Assembly: GCA_946407065.1 (NCBI GenBank)
Contig: CAMJMQ010000008.1
Coordinates: 1-64,000 of the forward strand
Length of the DNA stretch: 64,000 bases
Direction: 5' to 3'
Origin: an uncultured Clostridia bacterium
GTDB lineage: Bacteria; Bacillota; Clostridia; Oscillospirales; Acutalibacteraceae
Part shown: positions 8,638-20,208 of the stretch, piece after piece
Layout of the letters: each line of letters starts with the position of its first letter
Numbering within the stretch: position 1 is the first letter of the stretch
Notes under the pieces: generated by a model
The model's input: only the letters and a program-made list of their open reading frames with translations
Database searches by the model: none
What the model was told of the DNA's origin: nothing
Translations under genes and position numbers: made by a program

Positions 8638-9603
8638 ATGGCTAAATCATTAGCAGTTTTAACAAGCGGCGGCGACGCGCCGGGCATGAATGCGGCAGTC
8701 AGAGCGGTAGTCAGAGCCGGTATCTATAACGGCTTTAAGGTATATGGCGTTTATAAGGGCTATAACGGCTTGTTGAATCATGATATCGAAGAGATGAATC
8801 TTCGTTCTGTATCCGATATCCTCAGTCGAGGCGGTACAATCCTGTATACGGCTCGCAGTAAGAAATTTATGCAGCTCGAGTATCAGCAGCAGGCGGCGGA
8901 TTATTGCCGTTCTCTCGATATCGAGGGCTTGGTCGTCATCGGCGGTGACGGTTCCTTCAAGGGTGCCAGAGCGCTTTCCAACGCGGGCATTCCCTGCGTT
9001 GCGCTCCCGGGTACCATCGACAATGATATCGCCTGCACCGATTACACCATCGGCTTTGATACGGCGATGAACACTGCTGTCGAGATGATCGATAAGATCC
9101 GCGATACCGCCCAGAGCCATGATCGCTGCTCCGTTGTTGAGGTTATGGGTCGCCACTGCGGTGATATCGCGCTGGAGACCGGTATCGCGGTCGGCGCTAC
9201 CGCGATTATTGTTCCCGAGATCGAATATGATCTGGAGCGCGATGTGATCTCCCGTATCTATGAGCAGAAGGATACCGGCAAAAAGCACTTTATCGTTATC
9301 GTTGCAGAAGGCGTCGGCGGCTCTCAGGAAATCTCGCATTATATCCAGCACCGTACCGGTATCGAGACCCGTGCCACCATCCTCGGTCACGTACAGCGCG
9401 GCGGTTCTCCGTCATTGCGTGACAGAGTCATGGCGACCAAGATGGGTGTTGCGGCGGTCGAACTGCTCGCTAAAGGCATCGGTAACCGCGTGATCGCCTC
9501 TCATGAAGGCAAGATCGTAGACTATGATATCACCGAGGCGCTTGACATGCCGCGTAAGTTCAACAACGATCTGTATGAGGTCGCGATGAAGGTTTCCATC
9601 TGA
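8638..9603 (+). CDS. pfkA: ATP-dependent 6-phosphofructokinase
   Basis: Commits fructose 6-phosphate to glycolysis. The 321-aa protein has TSGGDAPGMNAAVR at 9-22, GGDGS at 102-106 and the catalytic PGTIDND at 124-130. The Gly in GGDGS and the Gly before TIDND indicate the ATP-using, not the pyrophosphate-using, type. GAGGAGG lies just before the ATG. Length is normal. It has its own promoter. The MORN-repeat gene follows after 26 bp, and no terminator is seen between them, so they are probably cotranscribed. Confidence 0.96.
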   Translation: MAKSLAVLTSGGDAPGMNAAVRAVVRAGIYNGFKVYGVYKGYNGLLNHDIEEMNLRSVSDILSRGGTILYTARSKKFMQLEYQQQAADYCRSLDIEGLVVIGGDGSFKGARALSNAGIPCVALPGTIDNDIACTDYTIGFDTAMNTAVEMIDKIRDTAQSHDRCSVVEVMGRHCGDIALETGIAVGATAIIVPEIEYDLERDVISRIYEQKDTGKKHFIVIVAEGVGGSQEISHYIQHRTGIETRATILGHVQRGGSPSLRDRVMATKMGVAAVELLAKGIGNRVIASHEGKIVDYDITEALDMPRKFNNDLYEVAMKVSI

Positions 9604-9629
9604 TCTCATCAGAGGGTAACGGATAAACT

Positions 9630-10970
9630 ATGGGTATTCAGTATTTTTATAACTTTTGTCTTGCTCAGGTCGACGATACCGATCTGAACAGTGACATCCT
9701 CTCTGCCGTCAGGAAGAGCTATTTTTCCGATTTTGAGAGGATCCGCGACAAGATCACCTATGACAGCGAGGGCGTCTCTCTGCTGTATGATTATTGTATC
9801 GAACGCGGCAAGCCCCTGCAATGGACTGTCAAACGTCCCGACGGCACCGTGGTGCAGGAGGTGCTTCCTTCGGATAACGGCAAATATTTTCTTTGCTGTT
9901 ATCAGGAAGATAAACTCTTTAAGCGCTTGCTGTTCAGTAAATTCCATACCTTATTGAAGGCGGAATATATGGATGAGAACGGCGCTGTCTGCCGTTCTGT
10001 CGAGCCGCGAAAGATCCAGGGTGGATTATGCCTGCTGTATAAGGATAACGCATTGTCGGAACCGGTGGCGTTGTTTGCCGCTCCCGAAGTTTTGGAGAAG
10101 CCGGTACGTGAGGAATTGACCGCGTCGTTTACCGATTATACTGCGATCGCCTCGACCGATGATGGCGTTGTATGGTTCCTGTCCGATGCGCAGCTATCCC
10201 GGTATCGTCAGCTTGCCGATACGCTCAGGACAGGCATCGCTCGCTCGATTGACAAAAGCTACGTTGATCATGTCGCTCCTTTATACGAAAAGATCAACGC
10301 TAAGGATTTCAACATCAAGCGCAACCTGTCCGCGTCTTTGGATATTGCCGACGCAAAGCCTTTTATCGCGCCTGTTGTTCCGAATGAACCGATTGAAGAG
10401 ATCGATTTAACTGATAACGGCTTTACCGAGATATCGGATAAAGAGGATTTCGATGGTTTCCAACCGGAGAAGCCTGCTGAGGATCAGCCGGAGAAAGGAG
10501 CTGTGCCCGATAAGCAGATCATGGCGGACGGCGCGGTATACAGCTATTACGGAGAGTTGGATGACAACGATAATCGCTCCGGATACGGCAGAACGGTGAC
10601 CGATCTCGGCCGTACCGCATATGAGGGAACCTATCATAATGATAAGCGAACCGGTAAAGGCGCCTACTATTACATGGACGGCACCCTGTGCTACAGCGGC
10701 GATTGGTCCGAAAATGTCCGACACGGCGTCGGCGTCGGCATCAGCGCCAAGGACGGTTCTATGCATATAGGCAAATGGGTGAACAATAAGCCTGAGGGCA
10801 ACGGTGTGCGCGTAGCGGCTGACGGTAATGTCAAATTTGTCTGCAAGGAGCTATCCGACGGTTCCACCGCTTTGATGAATTATCTCGAGAATGATACGGT
10901 CGTGATCACGAAATACGATAAAAACGGCACAAGGCTCTCTGAGAAGATCATCTCCCTGAACGATGAATAA
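9630..10970 (+). CDS. MORN-repeat protein of unknown function
   Basis: 446 aa. Residues 1-245 form a soluble region I do not recognise. About 250-295 is an acidic, proline-containing linker. Residues 306-400 hold four MORN-type repeats of about 23 residues (YYGELDDND.., YEGTYHNDKRTGKG, YSGDWSENVRHGVG, IGKWVNNKPEGNG). MORN repeats build an elongated beta-sheet used in protein or lipid binding. There is no signal peptide or membrane segment, so it is probably cytoplasmic. It lies 26 bp downstream of pfkA and is likely cotranscribed, but no glycolytic role can be claimed. Confidence 0.8.
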   Translation: MGIQYFYNFCLAQVDDTDLNSDILSAVRKSYFSDFERIRDKITYDSEGVSLLYDYCIERGKPLQWTVKRPDGTVVQEVLPSDNGKYFLCCYQEDKLFKRLLFSKFHTLLKAEYMDENGAVCRSVEPRKIQGGLCLLYKDNALSEPVALFAAPEVLEKPVREELTASFTDYTAIASTDDGVVWFLSDAQLSRYRQLADTLRTGIARSIDKSYVDHVAPLYEKINAKDFNIKRNLSASLDIADAKPFIAPVVPNEPIEEIDLTDNGFTEISDKEDFDGFQPEKPAEDQPEKGAVPDKQIMADGAVYSYYGELDDNDNRSGYGRTVTDLGRTAYEGTYHNDKRTGKGAYYYMDGTLCYSGDWSENVRHGVGVGISAKDGSMHIGKWVNNKPEGNGVRVAADGNVKFVCKELSDGSTALMNYLENDTVVITKYDKNGTRLSEKIISLNDE

Positions 10971-10985
10971 TCAAATATAGTAACA

Positions 10986-11020
10986 AGCGCGGAGTGGTGA
11001 CATTCCGTGCTATTCTGTTT
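10986..11020 (+). terminator. Probable terminator after the MORN gene
   Basis: An 8-bp stem (10986-10993 with 11004-11011, one G-T pair) is followed by ATTCTGTTTTA. The tail is weaker than at other terminators here. The remaining 130 bp to the next gene is AT-rich, and I see no convincing promoter in it. Confidence 0.5.
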
Positions 11021-11147
11021 TATATTGAAAAACTTTCATCCTACAGTCATTATCTATATGATCATTGGTATATATTGCAAAAACCTGTCCATACTATCCA
11101 CATCGTGAATCTACGATAATATGGTACAATAGTAAGGAGAAAACAGG

Positions 11148-11492
11148 ATGAAACGTTTATTTGCGCTGTTATGCGCGGCAATGCTGGTCGGTGTGATGTT
11201 ATGTTCCTGCACCGGAACCGCAAACAAGGTCAAAGAAAAAGCCTCGGAGGCGGTATCCGATATCAAGAAGGATATGAAGGACAGCGTCACCGAGAACAAA
11301 AGTATGGTTGATAACAATGGGACAGTACAGCCCACTGACGCGACCGACAGCGCCATGATGGAAACCATTGAAGATGCTGTCGCCACCGAATGGGACAACA
11401 TGAAAGAGGACGGTAAAGTGAATGACGGCGACGGCAATGTCGGCGATCGTGAGAATAACGACGGCGACGGTAATCCCGCACCCGAGAATTGA
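11148..11492 (+). CDS. Small acidic lipoprotein, function unknown
   Basis: 114 aa. The N-terminus (MKRLFALLCAAML) is a lipoprotein signal ending in a lipobox-like LCSC at 18-21. The mature part has an amphipathic lysine/glutamate-rich helix (about 26-50) followed by an acidic Asn/Asp/Gly-rich tail. AAGGAG lies upstream of the ATG. No family is recognised. A terminator follows directly. The residue repetition in the tail (DGDGNVGD, DGDGNP) suggests a disordered extension. It stands between a plus-strand glycolysis unit and the convergent sporulation operon and gives no functional clue. Confidence 0.75.
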   Translation: MKRLFALLCAAMLVGVMLCSCTGTANKVKEKASEAVSDIKKDMKDSVTENKSMVDNNGTVQPTDATDSAMMETIEDAVATEWDNMKEDGKVNDGDGNVGDRENNDGDGNPAPEN

Positions 11493-11504
11493 ACGATGAT
11501 AAAG

Positions 11505-11541
11505 AGAGCAGCCTTTCCGAATAGGGAAGACTGCTCTTTTT
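11505..11541 (+). terminator. Terminator after the small lipoprotein
   Basis: The outer stem AGAGCAG (11505-11511) with CTGCTCT (11531-11537) and an inner 6-bp stem are followed by T residues. The apical loop contains CCGAATAGG, as does the terminator after the lipoprotein at 60.2 kb. Confidence 0.8.
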
Positions 11542-11612
11542 AACTTTATTATATTGTCGTTGCGAGAAGTGAATAAGTGTCCGTAACCCGGCAATTACAA
11601 CCAAATATATTG

Positions 11613-12314
11613 TCACATCACCTTTTCCAGATCCTGCTTCAGCTTGCCGATGATCTTCTTTTCGAGCCGCGAGATATAGGATTGTGAGATACCCAGTAGA
11701 TCAGCCACCTCCTTTTGGGTATGTTCTTTGTTGCCGTTTAGTCCGAAACGCAGCTCCATGATCATCGCTTCCCGGGTGTTGAGCCGATTGACCGCCTCCA
11801 TCAGTTGATTGATCTCCACCTCCTGTTCGATGTCAGCGCTGACGGTATCACTGTCCGACCCGAGAATATCGCTGAGCAGCAGCTCGTTACCGTCCCAGTC
11901 GGTCGAGAGCGGCTCTTCGATCGAGATCTCATATTTCATCTGCGACGTTTTACGCAGGAACATGAGGATCTCATTTTCAATACAACGTGAAGCATAGGTC
12001 GCCAGCTTGATATTGCGGTCGGGAGAGAAGGTATTGACCGCCTTGATCAGCCCGATCGTCCCGATCGAGATCAGATCCTCGATATTGACATTGCTGTTCT
12101 CAAATTTCTTCGCGATATAGACGACAAGCCGCAGGTTATGTACGATCAGCGGTTCACGTGCCTTTTCGTCGCCGTCCCTGATCTGCTGCATGATGACAGC
12201 TTCTTCCGCTTTGGTAAGGGGCGGAGGCAATGCGGCGGAAGAATTGATGTAATAGACGCTGTTGGACAGCAGAATGAATCTCAGCTTGAATAATATGTTT
12301 CTCAAAATTTGCAT
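11613..12314 (-). CDS. sigE: Sporulation sigma factor, pro-sigma-E
   Basis: Mother-cell-specific sigma factor made as an inactive precursor. The N-terminal pro-sequence (about residues 1-20) is hydrophobic and basic. It is followed by [14 protein letters not shown], which matches the region around the processing site of Bacillus pro-sigma-E. Region 2 spans about 55-130 ([26 protein letters not shown]). Region 4 near 175-225 has a helix-turn-helix ([21 protein letters not shown]). AGGTGAG precedes the ATG. It lies 4 bp after spoIIGA on the same strand, and the SpoIIGA protease should remove the pro-sequence. Confidence 0.95.
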   Translation of the reverse strand: MQILRNILFKLRFILLSNSVYYINSSAALPPPLTKAEEAVIMQQIRDGDEKAREPLIVHNLRLVVYIAKKFENSNVNIEDLISIGTIGLIKAVNTFSPDRNIKLATYASRCIENEILMFLRKTSQMKYEISIEEPLSTDWDGNELLLSDILGSDSDTVSADIEQEVEINQLMEAVNRLNTREAMIMELRFGLNGNKEHTQKEVADLLGISQSYISRLEKKIIGKLKQDLEKVM

Positions 12315-12318
12315 GATC

Positions 12319-13101
12319 TCACCTTATGATTTCAGAATTGATGATCGCTTGATAATTGGTATTACGGATTTGACCTGTCGCGATATAGATCGGTTCCGTG
12401 ATTCGCTTTTGATCGATATGTACCGTTTCGGCTTTGACACCATTCAAATAGGAACTACCGCCAACGGTGGTATAGGGGATGATGCGGATCATCTCTTCCC
12501 GAGCGGTATCAAAGATGTCTGTATCCACGATGATGACCGGCGCTGAGGAAAACGGCTCTCTCAGATTGCTCCCCGTATCGATCTTTCCGATACAGGAATA
12601 GGTCTTTTCATGAATAGTGAATTTCAATGTGACAACGGTGTTTTTTATTCTTTCAGAGAATAATTTGTAGATGACTAATACTAATAGATAGATGATCGCG
12701 GTCAATATCGTCAGCCACAGTGGGTTGACCTGTAGATACAGGATGTCGTTGACGATCACCATGTTCGGCGGTTTGAATATCTGATAAAAGAGAATATAAG
12801 CGCCGCAATAGATAATAGAAATGACAGTGTTACATAGATATGATTTTAAAAATTCTATCGGAGATCTCCATCCGAACACGATCAAAGTGAGAATTCCCGT
12901 TATGACGATCCTCAGTACCAATAATAATATGCGGCTGTCGGATCGGATAAAGATCGACAAAGAAAACAACGCGCCGATCACGGAGCCGAGGATCATCCGA
13001 TAGAGCCTGACATCCCGTTTTAACAGCTTCTCCGCGGTCATCAGGATCGTGTAATTGATGATCGCGTTGACGAACAGGAGAACATCGATATAGATAACCA
13101 T
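12319..13101 (-). CDS. spoIIGA: Pro-sigma-E processing aspartic peptidase SpoIIGA
   Basis: Membrane-embedded aspartic protease that cleaves pro-sigma-E in the mother cell after a signal from the forespore. The N-terminal half has about five hydrophobic segments. The C-terminal half is a soluble pepsin-like domain with the catalytic DTGS (in [11 protein letters not shown]) and the conserved TTVGG region. An upstream in-frame ATG at 13155 is rejected: it overlaps the -35 element, and GGAGGGAG stands directly before the ATG at 13101. That gives 260 aa. It is immediately followed by sigE, the conserved Firmicutes arrangement. Confidence 0.93.
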   Translation of the reverse strand: MVIYIDVLLFVNAIINYTILMTAEKLLKRDVRLYRMILGSVIGALFSLSIFIRSDSRILLLVLRIVITGILTLIVFGWRSPIEFLKSYLCNTVISIIYCGAYILFYQIFKPPNMVIVNDILYLQVNPLWLTILTAIIYLLVLVIYKLFSERIKNTVVTLKFTIHEKTYSCIGKIDTGSNLREPFSSAPVIIVDTDIFDTAREEMIRIIPYTTVGGSSYLNGVKAETVHIDQKRITEPIYIATGQIRNTNYQAIINSEIIR

Positions 13102-13122
13102 GCTCTCCCTCCGTTCAAGGCT

Positions 13123-13155
13123 ATTATCGCATAGATTCCCTGCGATACCTGTCAA
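13123..13155 (-). promoter_or_regulatory. Predicted spoIIGA promoter with long spacer (Spo0A-type)
   Basis: On the minus strand TTGACA (13155-13150) and GATAAT (13128-13123) are 21 bp apart, too far for ordinary sigma-A use. The Bacillus spoIIG promoter, which needs Spo0A-phosphate, is known for a similarly long spacer. The -35 lies in TTTGACA, a one-mismatch version of the 0A box TTCGACA. Regulation by Spo0A is inference. Confidence 0.5.
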
Positions 13156-13309
13156 AGCAGATATGCGCTAATGTGTAAGATTCGGTGATTTTCCATGACA
13201 CAGCGCTGTTATTTGTATGAATAATTCCGAATTAGAATAAAAATGTAGGATATCGTGCGTTAATCGTATGACAATATTGAAATAATGTATAGATTTAGGT
13301 AAAAAACAT

Positions 13310-13338
13310 TTGACTTCAAGATTGAATGAGGGTATTAT
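13310..13338 (+). promoter_or_regulatory. Predicted promoter of the V-ATPase operon
   Basis: TTGACT (13310-13315), 17 bp, TATTAT (13333-13338), 31 bp upstream of the first gene. Confidence 0.7.
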
Positions 13339-13369
13339 ATGAGAGAATTCACAATATGGTGGTGAAATT

Positions 13370-13681
13370 ATGGCAGTATCCACAATAGATAGAGTGAGAG
13401 AAGCGGAGCAGAAAGCGAACGAAAAGCAAAATGCTGCCGAGCTCGAAGCGGAGCAGATCGTAGCTGACGCAAAGCTGCGTGCCGAGCAGTTGATCGCCGA
13501 CGCAAAGAAGAAAGCGGATGACTTTGATTGTAAAGCGGCAGCCGAGGCACAAACCCGCGCTGACGAGATCATCCGTGACCGAAAAGCGAAAGCGGAGTCA
13601 GAGGCGCAGGCGCTCTCGGAGAAAACGCTCAAACAAAAACAAAACGTCATCAATAAACTGATTCAGGAAACCCTGAGTTAG
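13370..13681 (+). CDS. ntpF: V-type ATPase peripheral stalk subunit (G/H type)
   Basis: 103-aa, almost entirely helical, Ala/Glu/Lys-rich protein with heptad character throughout. It matches the short stalk subunit that pairs with subunit E to link the catalytic head to the membrane subunit I. No catalytic motif is expected. It is the first gene of a nine-gene operon in the order F-I-K-E-C-G-A-B-D, the same order as the Enterococcus hirae ntp operon. GGTGGTGA precedes the ATG. Sequence is low complexity, so the assignment rests largely on position. Confidence 0.82.
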   Translation: MAVSTIDRVREAEQKANEKQNAAELEAEQIVADAKLRAEQLIADAKKKADDFDCKAAAEAQTRADEIIRDRKAKAESEAQALSEKTLKQKQNVINKLIQETLS

Positions 13682-13689
13682 TTTATCCA

Positions 13690-13766
13690 ATGTCATTGCA
13701 TCGAGAATGAGATTGCCACAGCCTTTAACACGCAACGTAAGTGTGTCAAGGGCTTCGCAATGACAT
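13690..13766. repeat. TGTCATTGC-type inverted-repeat element
   Basis: Terminal inverted repeats ATGTCATTGC (13690-13699) and GCAATGACAT (13757-13766) enclose about 57 bp between ntpF and ntpI. Related copies lie at 41539, 51115 and 57195. This is the short TGTCATTGCGA family seen dispersed in many bacterial genomes. It lies inside an operon and has no coding capacity. Confidence 0.7.
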
Positions 13767-13795
13767 TTTATCATTACGCAGTAAGGAGGAGCATC

Positions 13796-16320
<2,525 letters not shown>

Positions 16321-16334
16321 TTTGAGGAAATACT

Positions 16335-16916
16335 ATGTCCGGTATTGATAAAATCATACAAGAGATAGAAACCAACACGGCTCAGTCCTGTGATTCTGTC
16401 CTCGCTCAGGCGCGTCAAAAGGCGGATGCCATCATTGCCGATGCACAGAAGCAGGCAGATCAGATCGTCGCTGACGGCAAGGACAGAACTGCCGCCCATG
16501 TTGCGGATATCAAAAAGCGCGGTGATTCCGCCGCGGAGCTCGAAGAAAAACGCGTCATGCTGGTTACCAAACAGCAGATCATCAACACCATGCTCCAAGA
16601 GGGCTTAGCAACTGCGAAAAGTTTGCCTAAGGACGAGTATTTTGCGCTCATCAAGAGCATGGTCGCCAAGTATTCCATGGAGGATGAAGGCGTGATCTTC
16701 TTTGGCGAAAACGACAACCATCGTTTACCCGTCGATTTTCTCAGCGAATTGAATCAGGCGGCGAAGGGCGGTATCGTTCTGTCGAGCGAGCCCGCTCCCA
16801 TCGACGCGGGTTTCATTCTGAAATACGGCGGCATCGAACAGAATTGCTCTTTCGACGCCATCTTTGCGGGTGAAGCGGAGGAACTCTGTGATAAAGCCGG
16901 CAGGCTGTTGTTCTGA
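16335..16916 (+). CDS. ntpE: V-type ATPase subunit E (peripheral stalk)
   Basis: 193 aa. The N-terminal half is a long amphipathic helix rich in Ala, Lys and Gln (about 1-100) that pairs with NtpF. The C-terminal half is a small globular domain (GGIVLSSEPAPIDAGFILKYGGIEQNCSFDAIF) that caps the catalytic head, a pattern typical of archaeal/bacterial V-type E subunits. TGAGGAAA precedes the ATG. Only 14 bp separate it from ntpK and 11 bp from ntpC. Confidence 0.9.
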   Translation: MSGIDKIIQEIETNTAQSCDSVLAQARQKADAIIADAQKQADQIVADGKDRTAAHVADIKKRGDSAAELEEKRVMLVTKQQIINTMLQEGLATAKSLPKDEYFALIKSMVAKYSMEDEGVIFFGENDNHRLPVDFLSELNQAAKGGIVLSSEPAPIDAGFILKYGGIEQNCSFDAIFAGEAEELCDKAGRLLF

Positions 16917-16927
16917 TAAGGAGGGTT

Positions 16928-17896
16928 ATGATGCAGCAGGATTATACATATGCTGTGGCTCGTATCAGATTCAAAGAGACAAAGCTGCTTTCCGACGCCG
17001 ATCTCAACGCACTGCTGATGTCCGCGGATGTGAACGCGGTCATGCGTTTACTGCGTGATAAAGGCTGGGGCGATAATTCCGACCACCGTCCCGAGGAGCT
17101 GCTTTCTATTGAAGAAAACAAGCTCTGGGAGTTCATCAACGATACAGTCGATGATATCAGCGTGCTCAACTTTCTGTTGATCCCGAACGATTATCATAAT
17201 CTCAAGGTCATCTTAAAGTGCATCACGCGCGACAGAGAGCCCGACGGCTTATTGATCGATGATTCCGTAGAGGACGCGCAGACAATCTACAAAACAATCA
17301 AGTCGCGTGAATACGGCGATCTGCCCGAATATATGCAGGATGTTGCCAAAGAAGCGATGACAACGCTGTTGCAGACCTCCGACGGTCAGCTCTGCGATAT
17401 CATCGTGGATAAGGCGTGCATGGAGCATGTGTACCGGCTCGGCAAGGAAAGCGAGAGCGATATGATCCGCCTGTACTGCGAGCTCTTTGTCGCGGCGGCA
17501 GATATCAAGATCGCAATCCGTTGCGCAAAAACGAAAAAGAAGATCGATTTCATTCGCAGAGCATTAGCTGAGTGCGATACACTTGATGTTGAAAGACTGG
17601 CGCAGGCGGCATCAGAGAGCAGGGAAGAGGTCATCAATTATCTATCCTCGACCGACTATCGTTCCGCTGTTGACGCGATCGAAGTGTCGATGTCCGCCTT
17701 TGAAAAATGGTGCGACGATTATATGACGGGTGCCATGAAGCCTCAGAAATGGGAGCCCTTCGGTATCGGTCCCGTCGTGGCGTATATCATCGCACGGCAG
17801 AATGAGATCAAGGCGGTACGGATGATCCTCTCCGCTAAGCTCAATAATCTGTCCGAGGATACGATCAAAGAAAGACTGAGGGATATGTATGTCTGA
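16928..17896 (+). CDS. ntpC: V-type ATPase subunit C (rotor socket, d-type)
   Basis: 322-aa helical funnel protein that couples the central stalk to the proteolipid ring. The N-terminal AVARIRFKETKLL and the LLRDKGW segment are typical. Two adjacent ATG codons lie after GGAGGG, and the first is taken. No transmembrane segment is present. It overlaps ntpG by 8 nt. Confidence 0.9.
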   Translation: MMQQDYTYAVARIRFKETKLLSDADLNALLMSADVNAVMRLLRDKGWGDNSDHRPEELLSIEENKLWEFINDTVDDISVLNFLLIPNDYHNLKVILKCITRDREPDGLLIDDSVEDAQTIYKTIKSREYGDLPEYMQDVAKEAMTTLLQTSDGQLCDIIVDKACMEHVYRLGKESESDMIRLYCELFVAAADIKIAIRCAKTKKKIDFIRRALAECDTLDVERLAQAASESREEVINYLSSTDYRSAVDAIEVSMSAFEKWCDDYMTGAMKPQKWEPFGIGPVVAYIIARQNEIKAVRMILSAKLNNLSEDTIKERLRDMYV

Positions 17897-18209
17897 GAGA
17901 ATAGCTGTTTTCGGCGATAAAGAGAGCGTCTACGGCTTTGCCGCTCTCGGTCTTGACACTTACTTTTTTGATCCCGCTCAAGACAATGTTGCCGCGTTCA
18001 GAAAGCTGTGCCAAAGTCAAAGCTACAGTATTATTTATATTACGGAGGCAGCCGCTTCCTTTTTAGAGAAAGAAATTGAAAAATATCGCAGTGAGCCTTC
18101 TCCCGCGATCATCCTGATCCCGGGCGTTACCGGCAATACCGGAGAGGGCATGGCGGCAGTGAAGCTATCGGTTGAAAAAGCCGTCGGCAGTGATATATTT
18201 AATGAGTGA
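17889..18209 (+). CDS. ntpG: V-type ATPase subunit F (central stalk)
   Basis: 106 aa Rossmann-like small subunit of the rotating central stalk. It begins with IAVFGDKESVYGFAALGLDTYFF and has the late PAIILIPGVTGNTGEGM segment typical of bacterial/archaeal F subunits. It overlaps ntpC by 8 nt. Its stop codon TGA is itself part of the first AGTGATC repeat, so the heptamer array begins inside the gene end. A 227-bp gap separates it from ntpA, unusual inside this otherwise tight operon. Confidence 0.9.
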   Translation: MSERIAVFGDKESVYGFAALGLDTYFFDPAQDNVAAFRKLCQSQSYSIIYITEAAASFLEKEIEKYRSEPSPAIILIPGVTGNTGEGMAAVKLSVEKAVGSDIFNE

Positions 18210-18276
18210 TCAGCGGTCAGTGATCAGTGATCAGTGATCAAAATAGAGTGATCAGCGGTCAGTGATCAGTGATCAG
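18204..18276. repeat. Two direct copies of an AGTGATC heptamer block
   Basis: Two 31-bp copies (18204-18234 and 18246-18276) are made of AGTGATC-type heptamers, each containing one AGCGGTC variant. The reverse complement is GATCACT, related to the CACTRAY heptamers at 18388 and 63586. The block starts at the ntpG stop codon. Confidence 0.8.
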
Positions 18277-18387
18277 AATAGAGTGACGAGATTGAGTCGT
18301 CCCTGCTCCTCAGGGGCGTTTATGAAGAGATAGAGTGAATAGTGTATTACAGAAAAGACCTTTGAGTGCTTTTATCATTGGATTTTC

Positions 18388-18419
18388 TGACCACTGAACA
18401 CTAATCACTAACCACTATA
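18388..18419. repeat. CACTRAY heptamer block before ntpA
   Basis: Four consecutive CACT-starting heptamers (CACTGAA, CACTAAT, CACTAAC, CACTATA; 18392-18419) end 8 bp before the ntpA ribosome site. They are in inverted orientation to the block at 18204. The 110 bp between holds a short CCCTGCTCCTCAGGGG inverted repeat near 18301 and no gene. Confidence 0.7.
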
Positions 18420-18436
18420 CAAAGGATTGATACATT

Positions 18437-20206
18437 ATGAGTACAGGTGTAATTAAGAAGGTAGCCGGTCCGCTGGTTATCGCCGAGGGTATGCGCGACT
18501 GCAATATGTTCGACGTTGTCCATGTCTCTAACATGAACCTGATCGGCGAAGTTATTGAGATGCACGGCGATCGTGCGTCCATCCAGGTCTATGAAGAGAC
18601 CTCGGGTCTCGGCCCCGGCGAGCCTGTTGTTTCTACCGGCAACCAGCTTTCCGTTGAACTCGGTCCCGGACTGATCGAGAGTATCTACGACGGCATCCAG
18701 CGTCCGCTGGACGATATCATGAAGGTCAGCGGCAACAACCTCAGCCGCGGCATCTCCGTACCCGCCTTGAAGCGCGATAAGGTCTGGCAGTTCAGCGCGA
18801 CCGCCAAGGTCGGCGACAGGGTAACCGGCGGTGATGTGATCGGTACCGTGCAGGAGACAGAGATCGTCCTGCATAAGATCATGGTGCCCGCAGGAATCAG
18901 CGGCACGATCAAGGAAATCAACGGCGGCGAGTATAAGGTCACCGATACCGTTGCGATTGTAGAAGATGAAAAAGGGGAGAAGCATGAGCTGACCCTTATG
19001 CAGAAGTGGCCTGTCCGTATCGGCAGACCCTATAAGCAAAAACTCTCTCCCGATATGCCGTTGATTACCGGTCAGCGCGTCATCGATACGCTGTTCCCGA
19101 TCGCAAAGGGCGGCGTTGCGGCCGTACCCGGTCCGTTCGGTTCCGGTAAGACCGTCGTACAGCATCAGCTGGCGAAATGGGCAGAGGCGGATATCGTCGT
19201 TTATATCGGCTGCGGTGAGCGCGGTAACGAGATGACCGACGTTCTCAACGAGTTCCCCGAGCTGCTCGACCCGAAAACCGGTCACAGCCTGATGGAACGT
19301 ACCGTTTTGATCGCCAACACCTCGGATATGCCTGTTGCGGCACGTGAGGCTTCGATCTATACCGGTATCACTATCGCCGAATATTTCCGTGATATGGGCT
19401 ATTCCGTCGCTTTGATGGCGGACTCCACCTCCCGTTGGGCTGAGGCGTTGCGTGAGATGTCCGGTCGTCTGGAAGAGATGCCCGGTGAAGAGGGCTACCC
19501 CGCGTATCTGGGTTCCCGACTCGCTCAGTTCTATGAGCGTGCCGGTCGTGTTATCACACTCGGCAGTGAGGAACAGGAAGGCTCCCTGTCCGTTATCGGC
19601 GCGGTATCGCCTCCCGGCGGTGATATCTCTGAGCCGGTTTCACAGGCTACCTTGCGTATCGTCAAGGTGTTCTGGGGATTGGACGCAGGGCTTGCCTATA
19701 AGCGTCATTTCCCGGCTGTCAACTGGCTGACCTCTTACTCGCTGTATGTCGATACCATGGCGAACTGGTATAAAGAGAATGTCGCTGCTGACTGGATGGA
19801 TCTGCGCGCCAGAGTGATGGCGCTGTTACAGGAAGAGAGCGAGCTCGAAGAGATCGTCAAGCTCGTCGGTATGGATGCGCTGTCCGACATCGACCGTATC
19901 AAGCTCGAAGCGGCTCGTTCCATCCGTGAGGACTTCCTCCACCAGAACGCGTTCCATGAAACCGATACCTATACGACCTTGAACAAGCAGTATCACATGA
20001 TGCAGCTCGTCATGGCGTTCTATGATAAGAGTGCCGCCGCTTTAGATAAGGGCGCTCAGCTCAATCTGCTGATCAACATGCCCATCCGTGAGCGAATCGG
20101 ACGATTCAAATATGTCCACGAGGATGAGATCGATACCGCGTATCAGGATATCCTCCACAACCTCGATGTCGATATCGATAATATCATCAAGAAAGGAGAT
20201 GAATGA
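18437..20206 (+). CDS. ntpA: V-type ATPase catalytic subunit A
   Basis: 589 aa catalytic nucleotide-binding subunit. The Walker A is [11 protein letters not shown] at about residue 233. The bulge domain typical of A subunits precedes it (about 110-190). The catalytic GERGNEM and the [24 protein letters not shown] signature are present. AAAGGATTGATAC lies upstream of the ATG. It hydrolyses (or makes) ATP at the A-B interface. The stop codon overlaps the start region of ntpB. Confidence 0.97.
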   Translation: MSTGVIKKVAGPLVIAEGMRDCNMFDVVHVSNMNLIGEVIEMHGDRASIQVYEETSGLGPGEPVVSTGNQLSVELGPGLIESIYDGIQRPLDDIMKVSGNNLSRGISVPALKRDKVWQFSATAKVGDRVTGGDVIGTVQETEIVLHKIMVPAGISGTIKEINGGEYKVTDTVAIVEDEKGEKHELTLMQKWPVRIGRPYKQKLSPDMPLITGQRVIDTLFPIAKGGVAAVPGPFGSGKTVVQHQLAKWAEADIVVYIGCGERGNEMTDVLNEFPELLDPKTGHSLMERTVLIANTSDMPVAAREASIYTGITIAEYFRDMGYSVALMADSTSRWAEALREMSGRLEEMPGEEGYPAYLGSRLAQFYERAGRVITLGSEEQEGSLSVIGAVSPPGGDISEPVSQATLRIVKVFWGLDAGLAYKRHFPAVNWLTSYSLYVDTMANWYKENVAADWMDLRARVMALLQEESELEEIVKLVGMDALSDIDRIKLEAARSIREDFLHQNAFHETDTYTTLNKQYHMMQLVMAFYDKSAAALDKGAQLNLLINMPIRERIGRFKYVHEDEIDTAYQDILHNLDVDIDNIIKKGDE

Positions 20207-20208
20207 TC

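Noticed and set aside
18204-18276. Intrinsic terminator inside the V-ATPase operon
   Set aside because: The heptamers give only short TGATCA dyads and no T tract follows.
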